Source: Hungatella sp. (lineage in GTDB: Bacteria; Bacillota; Clostridia; Lachnospirales; Lachnospiraceae). From it: a DNA stretch of 64,000 bases. Positions 1-7,541 of this stretch are shown here, piece by piece; positions within the stretch are counted from its first letter, which is position 1, and every line of letters starts with the position of its first letter. The notes beneath the pieces are model-generated. The model had not been told where the DNA came from. It made no database searches and worked only from the letters and a program-made list of their open reading frames with translations. Location: NCBI GenBank assembly GCA_022792815.1, contig JAAWBS010000054.1, forward strand, positions 50,334-114,333, read 5' to 3'. Made by a program: the position numbers and the translations under genes.

Positions 1-276
1 GCCCACCGCGGCAGCTGCCGCTTTCTGCGCCTTCTGGGGCAGAGTCCATGGGAGATCCGGGGATTCCTGGTCAGATGGGGAGCGGCCTGGCTTCCGATCG
101 TCCTGGCAGCGGGTATCGCGGCCGGCACGAAGACCGGAGGCTGGCTTTTGCGGGAGCTGTCATCAGACAAGTTCCTCTATCCAACCGGCCTCGGCGGGCG
201 GCCTCAGGCGGTGGCTTTCACGGTTCTGGCCACAGCAGCCCTGCTGGCCGGAAGGAAGGCGGAGGAGGAAGTGTGA
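1..276 (+). CDS. membrane protein, C-terminal fragment
   Basis: The frame that begins at base 1 stays open for 91 codons and stops at TGA 274-276, so this is the 3' end of a gene that starts outside the window. Two hydrophobic stretches are visible, around residues 29-41 (WLPIVLAAGIAAG) and 72-83 (AFTVLATAALLAG). They are joined by a polar segment, and the protein ends in a short charged tail (RKAEEEV). This suggests the last transmembrane helices of an integral membrane protein. I do not recognise the family. A permease of an ABC system is possible but unproven. The gene stops just before a mobile repeat that begins at 300. Confidence 0.5.
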   Translation, partial: AHRGSCRFLRLLGQSPWEIRGFLVRWGAAWLPIVLAAGIAAGTKTGGWLLRELSSDKFLYPTGLGGRPQAVAFTVLATAALLAGRKAEEEV

Positions 277-289
277 GAAGGGTTTGTGC

Positions 290-525
290 TAAGGTTCGAT
301 AGGTAATTGCGAAAGTCAAAGCCAGGAGAATATTCTGACAATATATTCCATACAAAGCCTTTGTACACCAGGCATTCCGCTGAGCCCAATCAAGCAAAAA
401 ACACTCGGGCAGAGGGCCCTCCTGTTTTTTATGGTCTCAGCTCCATGGTGTAATGGCTTTTCCTGGAACATATTGTCAGAATATTCAGCTAAGTTTTGAG
501 TTTCTCAAATGCCTATAAGGTTCGA
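290..525 (+). repeat. MITE-like element, copy 1, with 10-bp target duplication
   Basis: The element spans 300-515. It has imperfect terminal inverted repeats of about 22 bp: the left end reads TAGGTAATTGCGAAAGTCAA and the right end, reverse-complemented, reads TAGGCATTTGAGAAACTCAA. It is flanked by a perfect 10-bp direct repeat, TAAGGTTCGA, at 290-299 and 516-525, which is the expected footprint of transposition. Inside, the two halves are imperfectly complementary along most of their length (GAATATTCTGACAATAT pairs with ATATTGTCAGAATATTC; TACACCA with TGGTGTA; GCTGAG with CTCAGC), with GGGCCC near the centre. No protein is encoded. Copies lie at 8663-8936, 24877-25070 (inverted) and 26513-26577 (short). 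Confidence 0.85.
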
Positions 526-546
526 AAGGAAAAGGAGGAGAACAAC

Positions 547-1116
547 ATGTTAAAGGATCTTGTGTATCGCTGTCGTTCCTACCGGCGGTTTTATGAGAAT
601 GTGAGGATTTCTGAGGAGGAGCTGCGGGAGCTGGTGGATTTGGCCAGGATGACGGCTTCTACCGCCAACTCCCAGGCATTGAAATTCAGGATTGTCAATA
701 CTGAGGAGGAGAATGCCCTGGTGTTTTCATCTCTGAGCTGGGCCGGGGCTCTGCCGGACTGGGACGGACCGGGAGAGGGGGAGCGGCCGTCGGCCTATAT
801 TATCGTGGCAGAGGATAAGACTCTTGGCAAGAACAAGCTGATCGATGTGGGGATCACGGCTCAGACGATCATGCTGGGAGCGGTGGAAAAGGGATACGGC
901 GGCTGTATGCTGGCCAATGTGCAGAGAGGAAGGCTGGCTCAGGACCTGGAGCTGAACCAGGACAGATATGGAATTCACCTGGTTTTGGCTCTGGGAAAAC
1001 CGAAGGAGACGGTGAAAGTGGTTCCTGTGACAGAATCCGGTGATGTAAAGTATTATCGGGATGAGAGCCAGGTTCACTATGTGCCGAAAAGGAGCCTGGA
1101 GGAGATTCTTTTATAG
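547..1116 (+). CDS. nitroreductase family protein
   Basis: A 189-residue protein of the FMN-dependent nitroreductase fold. Residues 8-14 (RCRSYRR) form the usual N-terminal R-S-x-R motif that contacts the FMN phosphate. A Thr/Ala/Asn-rich segment follows (TASTANSQ, about 35-42), and a Gly-rich motif (GYGGCM) lies near 118. The length suits the short clade of the family. The ATG at 547 is chosen because AAGGAGGAG lies just upstream. An in-frame extension to 496 would run into the mobile element. The gene is followed only 3 bp later by an ABC exporter, so the two are probably co-transcribed. The substrate is unknown; quinone, nitro-compound or azoline/flavin oxidation are all possible for this family. 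Confidence 0.85.
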   Translation: MLKDLVYRCRSYRRFYENVRISEEELRELVDLARMTASTANSQALKFRIVNTEEENALVFSSLSWAGALPDWDGPGEGERPSAYIIVAEDKTLGKNKLIDVGITAQTIMLGAVEKGYGGCMLANVQRGRLAQDLELNQDRYGIHLVLALGKPKETVKVVPVTESGDVKYYRDESQVHYVPKRSLEEILL

Positions 1117-1119
1117 AAG

Positions 1120-2742
1120 ATGAACATTTTTTTAAATCACATAATTGATACCCGTGTGAAAGTACTCTTTTTTGTACAACTGCTTTGTCAGGCGGCCTGC
1201 GCCGTAATCAGTGTCTATCCGGTTCTGCTGATTCGTGATCTTGTGGATCTGGCTGTCTGCGGAGAATTCCGCAATATCAATAAAATTATTTCTATCGGGT
1301 GTTTTTATCTTGGCATTCAAATCGTTCATGGGCTTTTATCTGCACTGACCAGATACCTGGCTGGATGGCTCCAGGCAAATGCATCGTTTACGATAGAAAA
1401 GTATGTATTTCGGCATATCAGCAAGGTGAGCCTGGAGAGCATCAAGTTCAGTGACTCTGTCAGATTAAGCAATATCTTAGCCCAGGACAGCCAGTTTATC
1501 AGTGAAAATATGGTGGCTTCTTTTGGAGAACTTACGAAAGCAGTCTTGTCATTCCTGTTTGGCTTTTATTTTGTTTCTTCCATCAACCCTTTCCTGGCGT
1601 TGATCGTGCTGCCTCTCGGTCTGATCTCTTCTCTGGTTATCAAGAAGATTTCCGATACATCTTACAGAAATCTGCTGGAACAGAGAGAAAACAGCACCAG
1701 GCTCTGGAAGAAGTTTTATGAGGGGATCATGGGATTTCTCCCTCTGCGTTTTCACGATACCATGGAACAGTATTCGGAAAAAATCGAGATTCAGGGAAAG
1801 TTGTTAGAAAAGACGACCGTGAAACAGGGGTATCTGGAAAGTCTCTCTTCTTTTGCCACAAGCACACTGTTTATGGTGACCATTGGATTGATTATGATCA
1901 CTGCAGCAATCTTTGTTGTCAGAGGCAGTTTGACATTAGGAGGGCTGACGGCTGTCATGATGTATAATCATATGCTGTCGGACCCTCTCATAAAGCTTCA
2001 GGAGATTAACCACAGAATTCAGCGGTTAAAGGTATCTTTGTCGAGAGTTCACGACATGCTGAACCTTCCGGTGGAAACACTACAGGAAAAGGGCGGCATC
2101 GATGAGATTCAACTGGCTGGAGCCGCATGGGAGGCAGACGGACACCCCATTCTGGATCATGTAGATCTGCATCTTTTTAGGGGGCAGTCCCTGATGATTG
2201 CGGGGGCTTCGGGTACGGGAAAGACTACGATGGCAAATCTTTTGGCAGGGATTTACCGCTGTACAAATGGAGAAGTAAGATTCGGTGAAAATAGGAGATG
2301 GTCTTCGAAGAAGCCCAAAGTCAGCTATATGCTCCAGGATGAATATCTGTTTGATGATACGATTCTCCGAAATATCATGATAGGAAATCCGAATCTGTCC
2401 GAGGAGACTCTGAGAACCATCCTCTCTGTCTGTGAGCTGGAGGAGGTGGCCGCACGCCATGGAGGGGCAGTGGGAGACAATGGAAGCCGCCTGTCGGGAG
2501 GAGAGAGAAAGAGGGTGCTGATCGCCAGAACCATCGCGGATTATGATTCCGACCTGTTTATCTTTGACGAGATGTCGGCATCTCTTGATCAGGATACCTT
2601 TGTGCGGATATGGAACAGGGTTGACGGCTATCTGGGAGAAAAGATTCGGGTTTATATCGAACATAATCAGAGCATCAGGCAGATGGTGGATTGTGTGATA
2701 GATGTGGACAGGGAGTGTAAAGGAAATACGGTGCGCCAGTGA
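1120..2742 (+). CDS. ABC exporter, fused permease and ATPase
   Basis: A 540-residue half-transporter of the exporter type. The N-terminal roughly 300 residues contain about six hydrophobic helices (for example 15-40, 52-75, 140-175, 245-275). The C-terminal nucleotide-binding domain has Walker A GASGTGKT (about 360-367), a Q-loop (MLQDEYLFDD), the signature LSGGE (about 457-461), Walker B DLFIFDE and an H-loop (IEHNQ). It works as a homo- or heterodimer in the cytoplasmic membrane, and no partner half-transporter gene lies next to it. ATG 1120 follows the nitroreductase stop by 3 bp. Substrate unknown: peptide, lipid or drug export are all typical of the family. Confidence 0.9.
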   Translation: MNIFLNHIIDTRVKVLFFVQLLCQAACAVISVYPVLLIRDLVDLAVCGEFRNINKIISIGCFYLGIQIVHGLLSALTRYLAGWLQANASFTIEKYVFRHISKVSLESIKFSDSVRLSNILAQDSQFISENMVASFGELTKAVLSFLFGFYFVSSINPFLALIVLPLGLISSLVIKKISDTSYRNLLEQRENSTRLWKKFYEGIMGFLPLRFHDTMEQYSEKIEIQGKLLEKTTVKQGYLESLSSFATSTLFMVTIGLIMITAAIFVVRGSLTLGGLTAVMMYNHMLSDPLIKLQEINHRIQRLKVSLSRVHDMLNLPVETLQEKGGIDEIQLAGAAWEADGHPILDHVDLHLFRGQSLMIAGASGTGKTTMANLLAGIYRCTNGEVRFGENRRWSSKKPKVSYMLQDEYLFDDTILRNIMIGNPNLSEETLRTILSVCELEEVAARHGGAVGDNGSRLSGGERKRVLIARTIADYDSDLFIFDEMSASLDQDTFVRIWNRVDGYLGEKIRVYIEHNQSIRQMVDCVIDVDRECKGNTVRQ

Positions 2743-2797
2743 AGAGACTGACTTATAAATTTTGCTTATCAATTCTGTGGAAGTTTTGACATTTCTC

Positions 2798-2826
2798 TTG
2801 ACGCAGACAGAATCATTTGTTATACT
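2798..2826 (+). promoter_or_regulatory. sigma-A promoter upstream of Rpn-family gene
   Basis: TTGACG at 2798-2803 and TATACT at 2821-2826 are separated by exactly 17 bp, a near-consensus housekeeping promoter. It lies between the ABC exporter and the next gene. A perfect 8-bp stem (GCAGATAA / TTATCTGC, 2842-2863) follows in the leader. Confidence 0.75.
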
Positions 2827-2957
2827 GACTTCACAATTCCGGCAGATAATTCTTGTTATCTGCAGATTGTCTGGGATTTCTATAATTCCTGCTGCAGTCA
2901 TTCACTGCTAAGTTCCAGTATTCGATATTCTGCGTGCACGTCCAGGAGGAAATGTCT

Positions 2958-4163
2958 ATGGGATCAAAACATCTTAAAACCAATCAAACTCATCAAAAGC
3001 AGCTGCCGACGAGAGAAAGTATTTTCGGAGAGGAAAAGACCAGAGAACAGGTCATGGAGGAGATCAATAGGGAACCGGAAGTCTTTCAGGAATTTCAAAA
3101 ATTGTCTCCCCAGTTTCAGGAGGAATTTCTGGAGTTTGCCATGGGAGTCCGGGGCCTGAAGGTTACCTATGACCCGGTGTTTAAAAAGGTTTTCGATCCT
3201 GAGATTCACCCGAAACGGCTGGAGGATTTTCTGAGTCTGTGTCTAAAAAGAAAGGTAAAGATTCTTCGGGTACTGCCCAATGAATCACAACGGCTGACGG
3301 AGGAGGGATCCCTGTTGATCATGGATATGCTGGTGCAGCTGGTCTCGGAGTCTCTGGTGAATGTGGAGATTCAGCGGATGGGATACCTGTTTCCCGGGGC
3401 CCGGTGTGCCTGCTATTCCAGCGATCTTTTGCTGCGCCAGTATTCTCAGGTAAGGGAAGGAAAGAGGAAGACTTTTTCCTATGAGGATATCAAGGAGGTG
3501 TATACCATCGTTCTGATCCAGAAGAGTACAGAAGAATTTGAACGATTTCCGGAGGAATATGTTCACCATTTCCGTCAGACAAGCAATACGGGCTTAGAGA
3601 TTAATATGCTGCAGGAATATCTGCTGATTCCTCTTGACATCTTTATGGAGAACCTTCAAAATAGAATTGAGAAGACAGAGGAGCCCACAAGGGGCCGGGG
3701 AAGAAAGCTGGAAAATAAGCTGGAGGCCTGGCTGACGTTCATTGCTTCCGACAGACCGGAGGACATCATGGAAGTGATAAGAAGCTATCCGGAGTTTGAG
3801 GAGCTGTACAGGGAAGTATTTGAGTTTCGATATCAGAAGAAGGAGCTGATCAGTATGTATTCAGAAGCGCTGAGGATTTTGGATGCCAATACGGTAAAGT
3901 ATATGGTGGAGCAACAGAAGTGCATCATGAAACAACAGGAACGTGAGATGAAGAAGAGGGAAAAGGAAATTCAGGAGCAGGAGAAGGAAATCCAGAAGCA
4001 AGAGAAGGAGATCCAGAAGCAGGAGAAGGAGATCCAGAAGCTGACTGATGACTTAGAAGGCACGGCAAAGGCCTTGGAAGAAGAGCGCAGAGAGGTGGAG
4101 CGTCTGAGGGAACTGCTGAAGGCGAGAGAAGCGGCGGGAGGGGATAGAGAGATAGATCATTAA
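2958..4163 (+). CDS. Rpn/PD-(D/E)XK nuclease-family transposase-like protein
   Basis: A 401-residue protein of the Rpn (recombination-promoting nuclease, PDDEXK family transposase) type that is abundant in Firmicutes. Near residue 60 onward it reads YDPVFKKVFDP, the usual start of the domain. An acidic and Glu-containing core follows (LLIMDMLVQL, then NVEIQR), which fits the D...E-x-Q nuclease motif of this family. The C-terminal third is a coiled coil built from tandem heptads (QEKEIQK). ATG 2958 is preferred because AGGAGG lies 8 bp upstream; ATG 2952 is too close to it. It is probably a lone gene with its own promoter and a terminator hairpin. The role is likely related to mobile DNA or recombination, with no known link to the sugar genes. 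Confidence 0.8.
   Translation: MGSKHLKTNQTHQKQLPTRESIFGEEKTREQVMEEINREPEVFQEFQKLSPQFQEEFLEFAMGVRGLKVTYDPVFKKVFDPEIHPKRLEDFLSLCLKRKVKILRVLPNESQRLTEEGSLLIMDMLVQLVSESLVNVEIQRMGYLFPGARCACYSSDLLLRQYSQVREGKRKTFSYEDIKEVYTIVLIQKSTEEFERFPEEYVHHFRQTSNTGLEINMLQEYLLIPLDIFMENLQNRIEKTEEPTRGRGRKLENKLEAWLTFIASDRPEDIMEVIRSYPEFEELYREVFEFRYQKKELISMYSEALRILDANTVKYMVEQQKCIMKQQEREMKKREKEIQEQEKEIQKQEKEIQKQEKEIQKLTDDLEGTAKALEEERREVERLRELLKAREAAGGDREIDH
3957..4040 (+). repeat. 21-bp in-frame tandem repeat (heptad coding)
   Basis: About four copies of a 21-bp unit, GAGAAGGAGATCCAGAAGCA with small variations, encode the coiled-coil heptad EKEIQKQ in the nuclease-like protein. The copies differ by only a few bases, so the number of heptads may vary between strains by slippage. 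Confidence 0.8.
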
Positions 4164-4187
4164 TCCTCATCGCACAGCATCTTCCCC

Positions 4188-4221
4188 TGGTCCGCCGGCA
4201 CGTTCTAATGTCGGCGGACCA
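4188..4221. terminator. hairpin between convergent genes
   Basis: A 10-bp perfect stem (TGGTCCGCCG / CGGCGGACCA) with a 14-base loop lies between the convergent nuclease-like and aldose-epimerase genes. There is no long T-run, so the assignment as a bidirectional terminator rests on position and stem strength. Confidence 0.6.
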
Positions 4222-4264
4222 CAGTTCTGTCAATCAATTATTTCCGTGATGAAACGGTCATTTT

Positions 4265-5155
4265 CTATCCTAAAATCCGTATCTCCAGATGATAATCCCT
4301 CCGCTCCTTTGCCGCCAGCACCTGAACATGATGCCGGTGGCTGAACTCGTCGTCCTCGTCGGAGCGGATGGCAGACCCGTTCCACGGCTCCACGCAGAGG
4401 AAGGGGGCCTGCTTCCCGGTGGGGGTCCAGAAGGCCACTGTCTCAAATCCGGGGTAAGAGACCTCCACACCTCGTCTGGTCTCCCGGTGAACGATGGAAA
4501 CCCTGCGGGAAGCGATCTGGTCAAAATAGACGGCATCCCGGTCAAACAGGGGATAGGCGAGGGGAAGAATCCTGGTGTGGTCCAGACGGACGCCCCTGCT
4601 TTCGGCGTCAAACTGCTGGGCCTTTAGGTCATAGACCATGGCGCAGGTATCCTCCTCCTTTTCAAATTCCAGCTGATAGTCCTCAAAAGATTCGCCCTCA
4701 TACAGCGGACAGTTAAAACCGGGGTGGGCTCCCAGACAGTAGTACATGGTCCTGGAGTCCTTATTTTCTACCGAGTAATCCATGAGGAGAACCCCGCCCT
4801 TAAACCGGTAGGTCAGAGACAACAGGAACTCATAAGGATAGGAGCGGCGGGTGCGGTCATCGGAGGCAAGGCGAAAGGCTGCCGAGGAATCTGTTCGGTC
4901 TGCCACAGAGAATTCGGATTTTTTGCAGAATCCGTGTTTTTCCATGTCATACCATACACCTTCAAACCGGGTCCGCCCGCCGCGGCAGCCTCCTACTGCC
5001 GGGAACAGAAGGGGAGAGCAGCCGGACCAGAAACCCGGGTCCCGCTGCCAGATGTATTCTTTCCCGTTTTGGTCTTTCATGGAGATCAGCTGGGCTCCCA
5101 GGGAGTCGATGGAGGCAGTGTTTTTCGTGGTAGGGTCTGTCAGAGTGATAATCAT
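4265..5155 (-). CDS. aldose 1-epimerase family protein
   Basis: A 296-residue mutarotase-fold protein of the GalM/LacX type. Visible family motifs are an HGF segment near residue 74 (EKHGFCKK), GAHPGFNCP near 142 (His/Pro active-site loop) and EPW near 259. It would interconvert sugar anomers in the cytoplasm, as there is no signal peptide. It lies 39 bp downstream of the LacI-family regulator gene and on the same strand, so the two form an operon divergent from the TIM-barrel/oxidoreductase operon. A purine-rich AGGAAGG lies about 10 bp before ATG 5155. The specific sugar is not evident. Confidence 0.88.
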   Translation of the reverse strand: MIITLTDPTTKNTASIDSLGAQLISMKDQNGKEYIWQRDPGFWSGCSPLLFPAVGGCRGGRTRFEGVWYDMEKHGFCKKSEFSVADRTDSSAAFRLASDDRTRRSYPYEFLLSLTYRFKGGVLLMDYSVENKDSRTMYYCLGAHPGFNCPLYEGESFEDYQLEFEKEEDTCAMVYDLKAQQFDAESRGVRLDHTRILPLAYPLFDRDAVYFDQIASRRVSIVHRETRRGVEVSYPGFETVAFWTPTGKQAPFLCVEPWNGSAIRSDEDDEFSHRHHVQVLAAKERRDYHLEIRILG

Positions 5156-5194
5156 AAAGATGTATCCTTCCTTTCTTTTTTTGATAAAAGGGCC

Positions 5195-6232
5195 TCATGG
5201 CCTATTTTTTATGTTGTTGCAGGGGCCGCAGCTTTCCCTCTTGGCGATGTAGCATGGCAGGTTGATTTTCATGGGCAGGACATGGCCGCCTTCTATGCGG
5301 TCGATGAGAGTCTTGGCAGTCATCTGCCCCATCTCGTCCACAGGGATGTGGACCGTGGTCAGCATGGGGGTCAGATACTGGGCCGTGTCGATGTCGTCGA
5401 TGCTGATCAGGGAGATATCCTCCGGAATCCCGAGACCATGTTCCTTGATAGCCCTCATGGCACCGATGGCGGTGATGTCGTTGGAGCAGAACATGGCGGT
5501 GAAGGGTTTGCCCTTTTTGAGGACAGAGTCTGCGCCCCGGTAGCCCCCCTCGGAGGACAGAGGGACATTGCACACCAGGTCACGGGAGAGAGGGAGCTTG
5601 GCAGCAGCGAGGGCGGTGCAGTAGCCGTTATACCGGATCTCATTCTGGGTCTCTCCCACATAGGCGATCTGAGTATGACCGAGACTGATCAGATACTCCA
5701 CGGCGGAGATCGCCGCCTGATATCCGTCGCACAGGATCTGGTCGTATTTGGCCTCAAAGTTGTTGAGGCCGGTGTAGGCCACATACTGAAAATACTGTTT
5801 TAGAAACTTCAGAAGCTGTTTGTCACAGCGTCCCAGGACAGCCACCCCATCCACATGGTTATCAGAGATCAGCCGGAAGATATTGGGGTCATGGACATCA
5901 AAGGCGGTGAAGGTATATTTCAAGATGTAGCTGTGCTTAAAGGCTTCCTTCTCGATGCTTCTGGCCAGGGAGGAGAAAAAGGTGTCGATCTCCGCATTCT
6001 GTATTCTGGCATAGAGGCAAGCGATGGACCGGGACAGACCGGTCGAGCGCTCCGGACCGCCCATCTTCAGCTGTCTGGCAGAGCTGTTGGGGATATAGCC
6101 TGTGCGGCGGACGATCTCCCAGATATGGTCCTGAACCTCCTTGCTGGCGGGGGACTTGCTGCTCTTGTTGATGACACGGGAAACGGTGGAAATCGAAACG
6201 CCGGCCTCGGCCGCAATCTCCTTTAGGGTCAC
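5195..6232 (-). CDS. LacI-family transcriptional regulator
   Basis: A 345-residue LacI/GalR repressor. The N-terminal helix-turn-helix begins at once (TLKEIAAEAGVSISTVSRVI), followed by the hinge (NSSARQLKM) and a periplasmic-binding-protein-like effector domain (for example FCSNDITAIGAMRAI, SLISIDDID). A GTG start at 6232 is chosen because GGAGG lies 7 bp upstream and the HTH then starts at residue 2, as is usual. An upstream ATG at 6289 would add 19 unusual residues. It is divergent from the operon at 6612. It is the best candidate to bind the CAAACGTTTG operators at 6474 and 11219. Its probable ligand is the sugar or phosphosugar processed by those operons (inference). Confidence 0.92.
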   Translation of the reverse strand: MTLKEIAAEAGVSISTVSRVINKSSKSPASKEVQDHIWEIVRRTGYIPNSSARQLKMGGPERSTGLSRSIACLYARIQNAEIDTFFSSLARSIEKEAFKHSYILKYTFTAFDVHDPNIFRLISDNHVDGVAVLGRCDKQLLKFLKQYFQYVAYTGLNNFEAKYDQILCDGYQAAISAVEYLISLGHTQIAYVGETQNEIRYNGYCTALAAAKLPLSRDLVCNVPLSSEGGYRGADSVLKKGKPFTAMFCSNDITAIGAMRAIKEHGLGIPEDISLISIDDIDTAQYLTPMLTTVHIPVDEMGQMTAKTLIDRIEGGHVLPMKINLPCYIAKRESCGPCNNIKNRP

Positions 6233-6299
6233 AGGCACCCCTCCTCTCTGCAGTCTCACAATCTTTCTTTCTATTTTATAGAATCCCACGAAAAAAGGC

Positions 6300-6540
6300 T
6301 ATGGCAACTTAAACAAAAAATGACACAAAAAATAGAGAAATTAACTAAAATATAGTTAGAAAATATCTGCAATATGACATGAATTGCCCGTAAAAAAGAA
6401 AAAATTATGCGGAATAAATCAGAAAAACTGAAAAAACAGAGGGGAAATTTTTGGTTTTATATAGTAATATGCACAAACGTTTGAGTAAAATTGATTGGGG
6501 TTCAATGCAAAATTATGATAATATGAAAATGTATTAACAC
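6300..6540 (+). promoter_or_regulatory. divergent regulatory region, paralogous to 11053-11290
   Basis: This AT-rich intergenic stretch between the LacI gene and the operon at 6612 is similar along most of its length to 11053-11290. Shared blocks include CAA(C/T)TTAAACAAAAAA, AATTAAC(T/C)AAAA, AAAACTGAAAAA, TTTTTGGTTTT and the operator ACAAACGTTTGAGTAAAAT, in the same order. The core promoter is not certain; TTGATT followed 17 bp later by TATGAT is one possible pair downstream of the operator. Confidence 0.7.
6474..6483. promoter_or_regulatory. LacI-type operator CAAACGTTTG
   Basis: A perfect 10-bp palindrome with the central CG typical of LacI-family operators, inside the divergent regulatory region and 128 bp before ATG 6612. 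The same palindrome, with identical flanks ACA...AGTAAAAT, occurs at 11219-11228 before the phosphofructokinase operon. Confidence 0.75.
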
Positions 6541-6611
6541 ACAGAGCAGGGCAATTCATGACATCACAGACATAAGCAGATGAAAATCAAAGATATGCAG
6601 GAGGAACTTCC

Positions 6612-7523
6612 ATGAGAATCGGATTTCTTACAAACAGCCTGGCAGAGGAGGCAAAGCGCCAGGGAAGCGAGAGTTTCCGGACGCTGGAGAGTGTTGCGGA
6701 CTGGGCGGCAAAGAACGGGTTTACGGATCTGGAGTGCGGCCCCTCCCTTTCGCTGGATGAGGAGATGTATGCCAAAGTTCTGGATCAGGGAAGAATCAGC
6801 ATCACGGCGCTCATCTATTGCCGCAACTATCTGAGCACGGATGAGGAGGAGGCGAAGGAACACTTGGCCCAGCTGAGAAAGCGCATTGAATTTGCCGGAC
6901 GCCTTGGAATCGAGAAGGTGGTCACATCCACGGGAATTGACAAGTCCATAGAGGAGGGGATCTACGACAGGGACCCGGCAGTGAAAGACAGAGGGAACAT
7001 GATTCGGCGCATCCCGGCCCGCAGTCTGGAGCGATTTGCGGACACGTTTGGCCCTATAGTCGAGCTGGCGGAAAAGCATGGAGTGAAGCTCTGCTTTGAG
7101 AACTGTCCTCTCATGGGAAATATCGCGATCTCCCCGGTCATGTGGAGCAGGATCTTTGAACGGCTGGACAGCAAAATGGTAGGGCTGGCCTATGATCCAA
7201 GCCACCTTGTCTGGGAATTTATGGACCCCTATGAACCGATTGGCGAGTTTGGGGAGAGGATCTTCCACTTTCACGCCAAGGATACATCTGTTGACAGGGA
7301 GCGGCTTTTCAGAACCGGTATCCTGACGGATTTCTCCTGGTGGACCTATCGGATACCGGGGAGAGGGGAGATCGACTGGAACCGGATATTCCTAGAGCTG
7401 AAAAAGATCGGCTACAACGGAACCATCAGTATTGAACATGAGGACAAAGACTATGAGGGTACGCTGGAGGTTGTGGAGAGAGGAATTCTGACCTCCAAAG
7501 CGTTTCTGAGCCAATATCTGTAG
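6612..7523 (+). CDS. sugar phosphate isomerase/epimerase (xylose isomerase-like TIM barrel)
   Basis: A 303-residue TIM barrel of the AP_endonuc_2 / xylose-isomerase-like superfamily. Candidate divalent-metal ligands occur in the usual order: E163 (FENCP), D195 (YDPSHL), H219/H221 (HFHAKD) and E275 (IEHED). The family includes sugar epimerases, inosose dehydratases and the 3-keto-glycoside-cleaving lyases. It is first in a four-gene operon with two Gfo/Idh/MocA oxidoreductases and a second barrel. The AGGAGG before ATG 6612 is clear. The operon context favours a role in processing oxidised (keto) glycosides, but the exact reaction cannot be read from sequence. Confidence 0.85.
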   Translation: MRIGFLTNSLAEEAKRQGSESFRTLESVADWAAKNGFTDLECGPSLSLDEEMYAKVLDQGRISITALIYCRNYLSTDEEEAKEHLAQLRKRIEFAGRLGIEKVVTSTGIDKSIEEGIYDRDPAVKDRGNMIRRIPARSLERFADTFGPIVELAEKHGVKLCFENCPLMGNIAISPVMWSRIFERLDSKMVGLAYDPSHLVWEFMDPYEPIGEFGERIFHFHAKDTSVDRERLFRTGILTDFSWWTYRIPGRGEIDWNRIFLELKKIGYNGTISIEHEDKDYEGTLEVVERGILTSKAFLSQYL

Positions 7524-7541
7524 AAAAGGAGTGATTGGGTT

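Noticed and set aside
48..302. 84-codon plus-strand open frame
   Set aside because: It is out of frame with the frame open from base 1 to 276, which encodes a plausible membrane protein end. The 48-302 translation is Gly/Arg-rich, has no ribosome-binding site and runs into the mobile element.
2080..2901. 273-codon minus-strand open frame
   Set aside because: Antisense to the ATPase domain of the ABC exporter, whose Walker and signature motifs fix the coding strand; it also crosses the promoter at 2798.
4724..5803. 359-codon plus-strand open frame
   Set aside because: It lies antisense to the aldose epimerase and LacI genes, which have clear family motifs. The antisense product has no recognisable domain.
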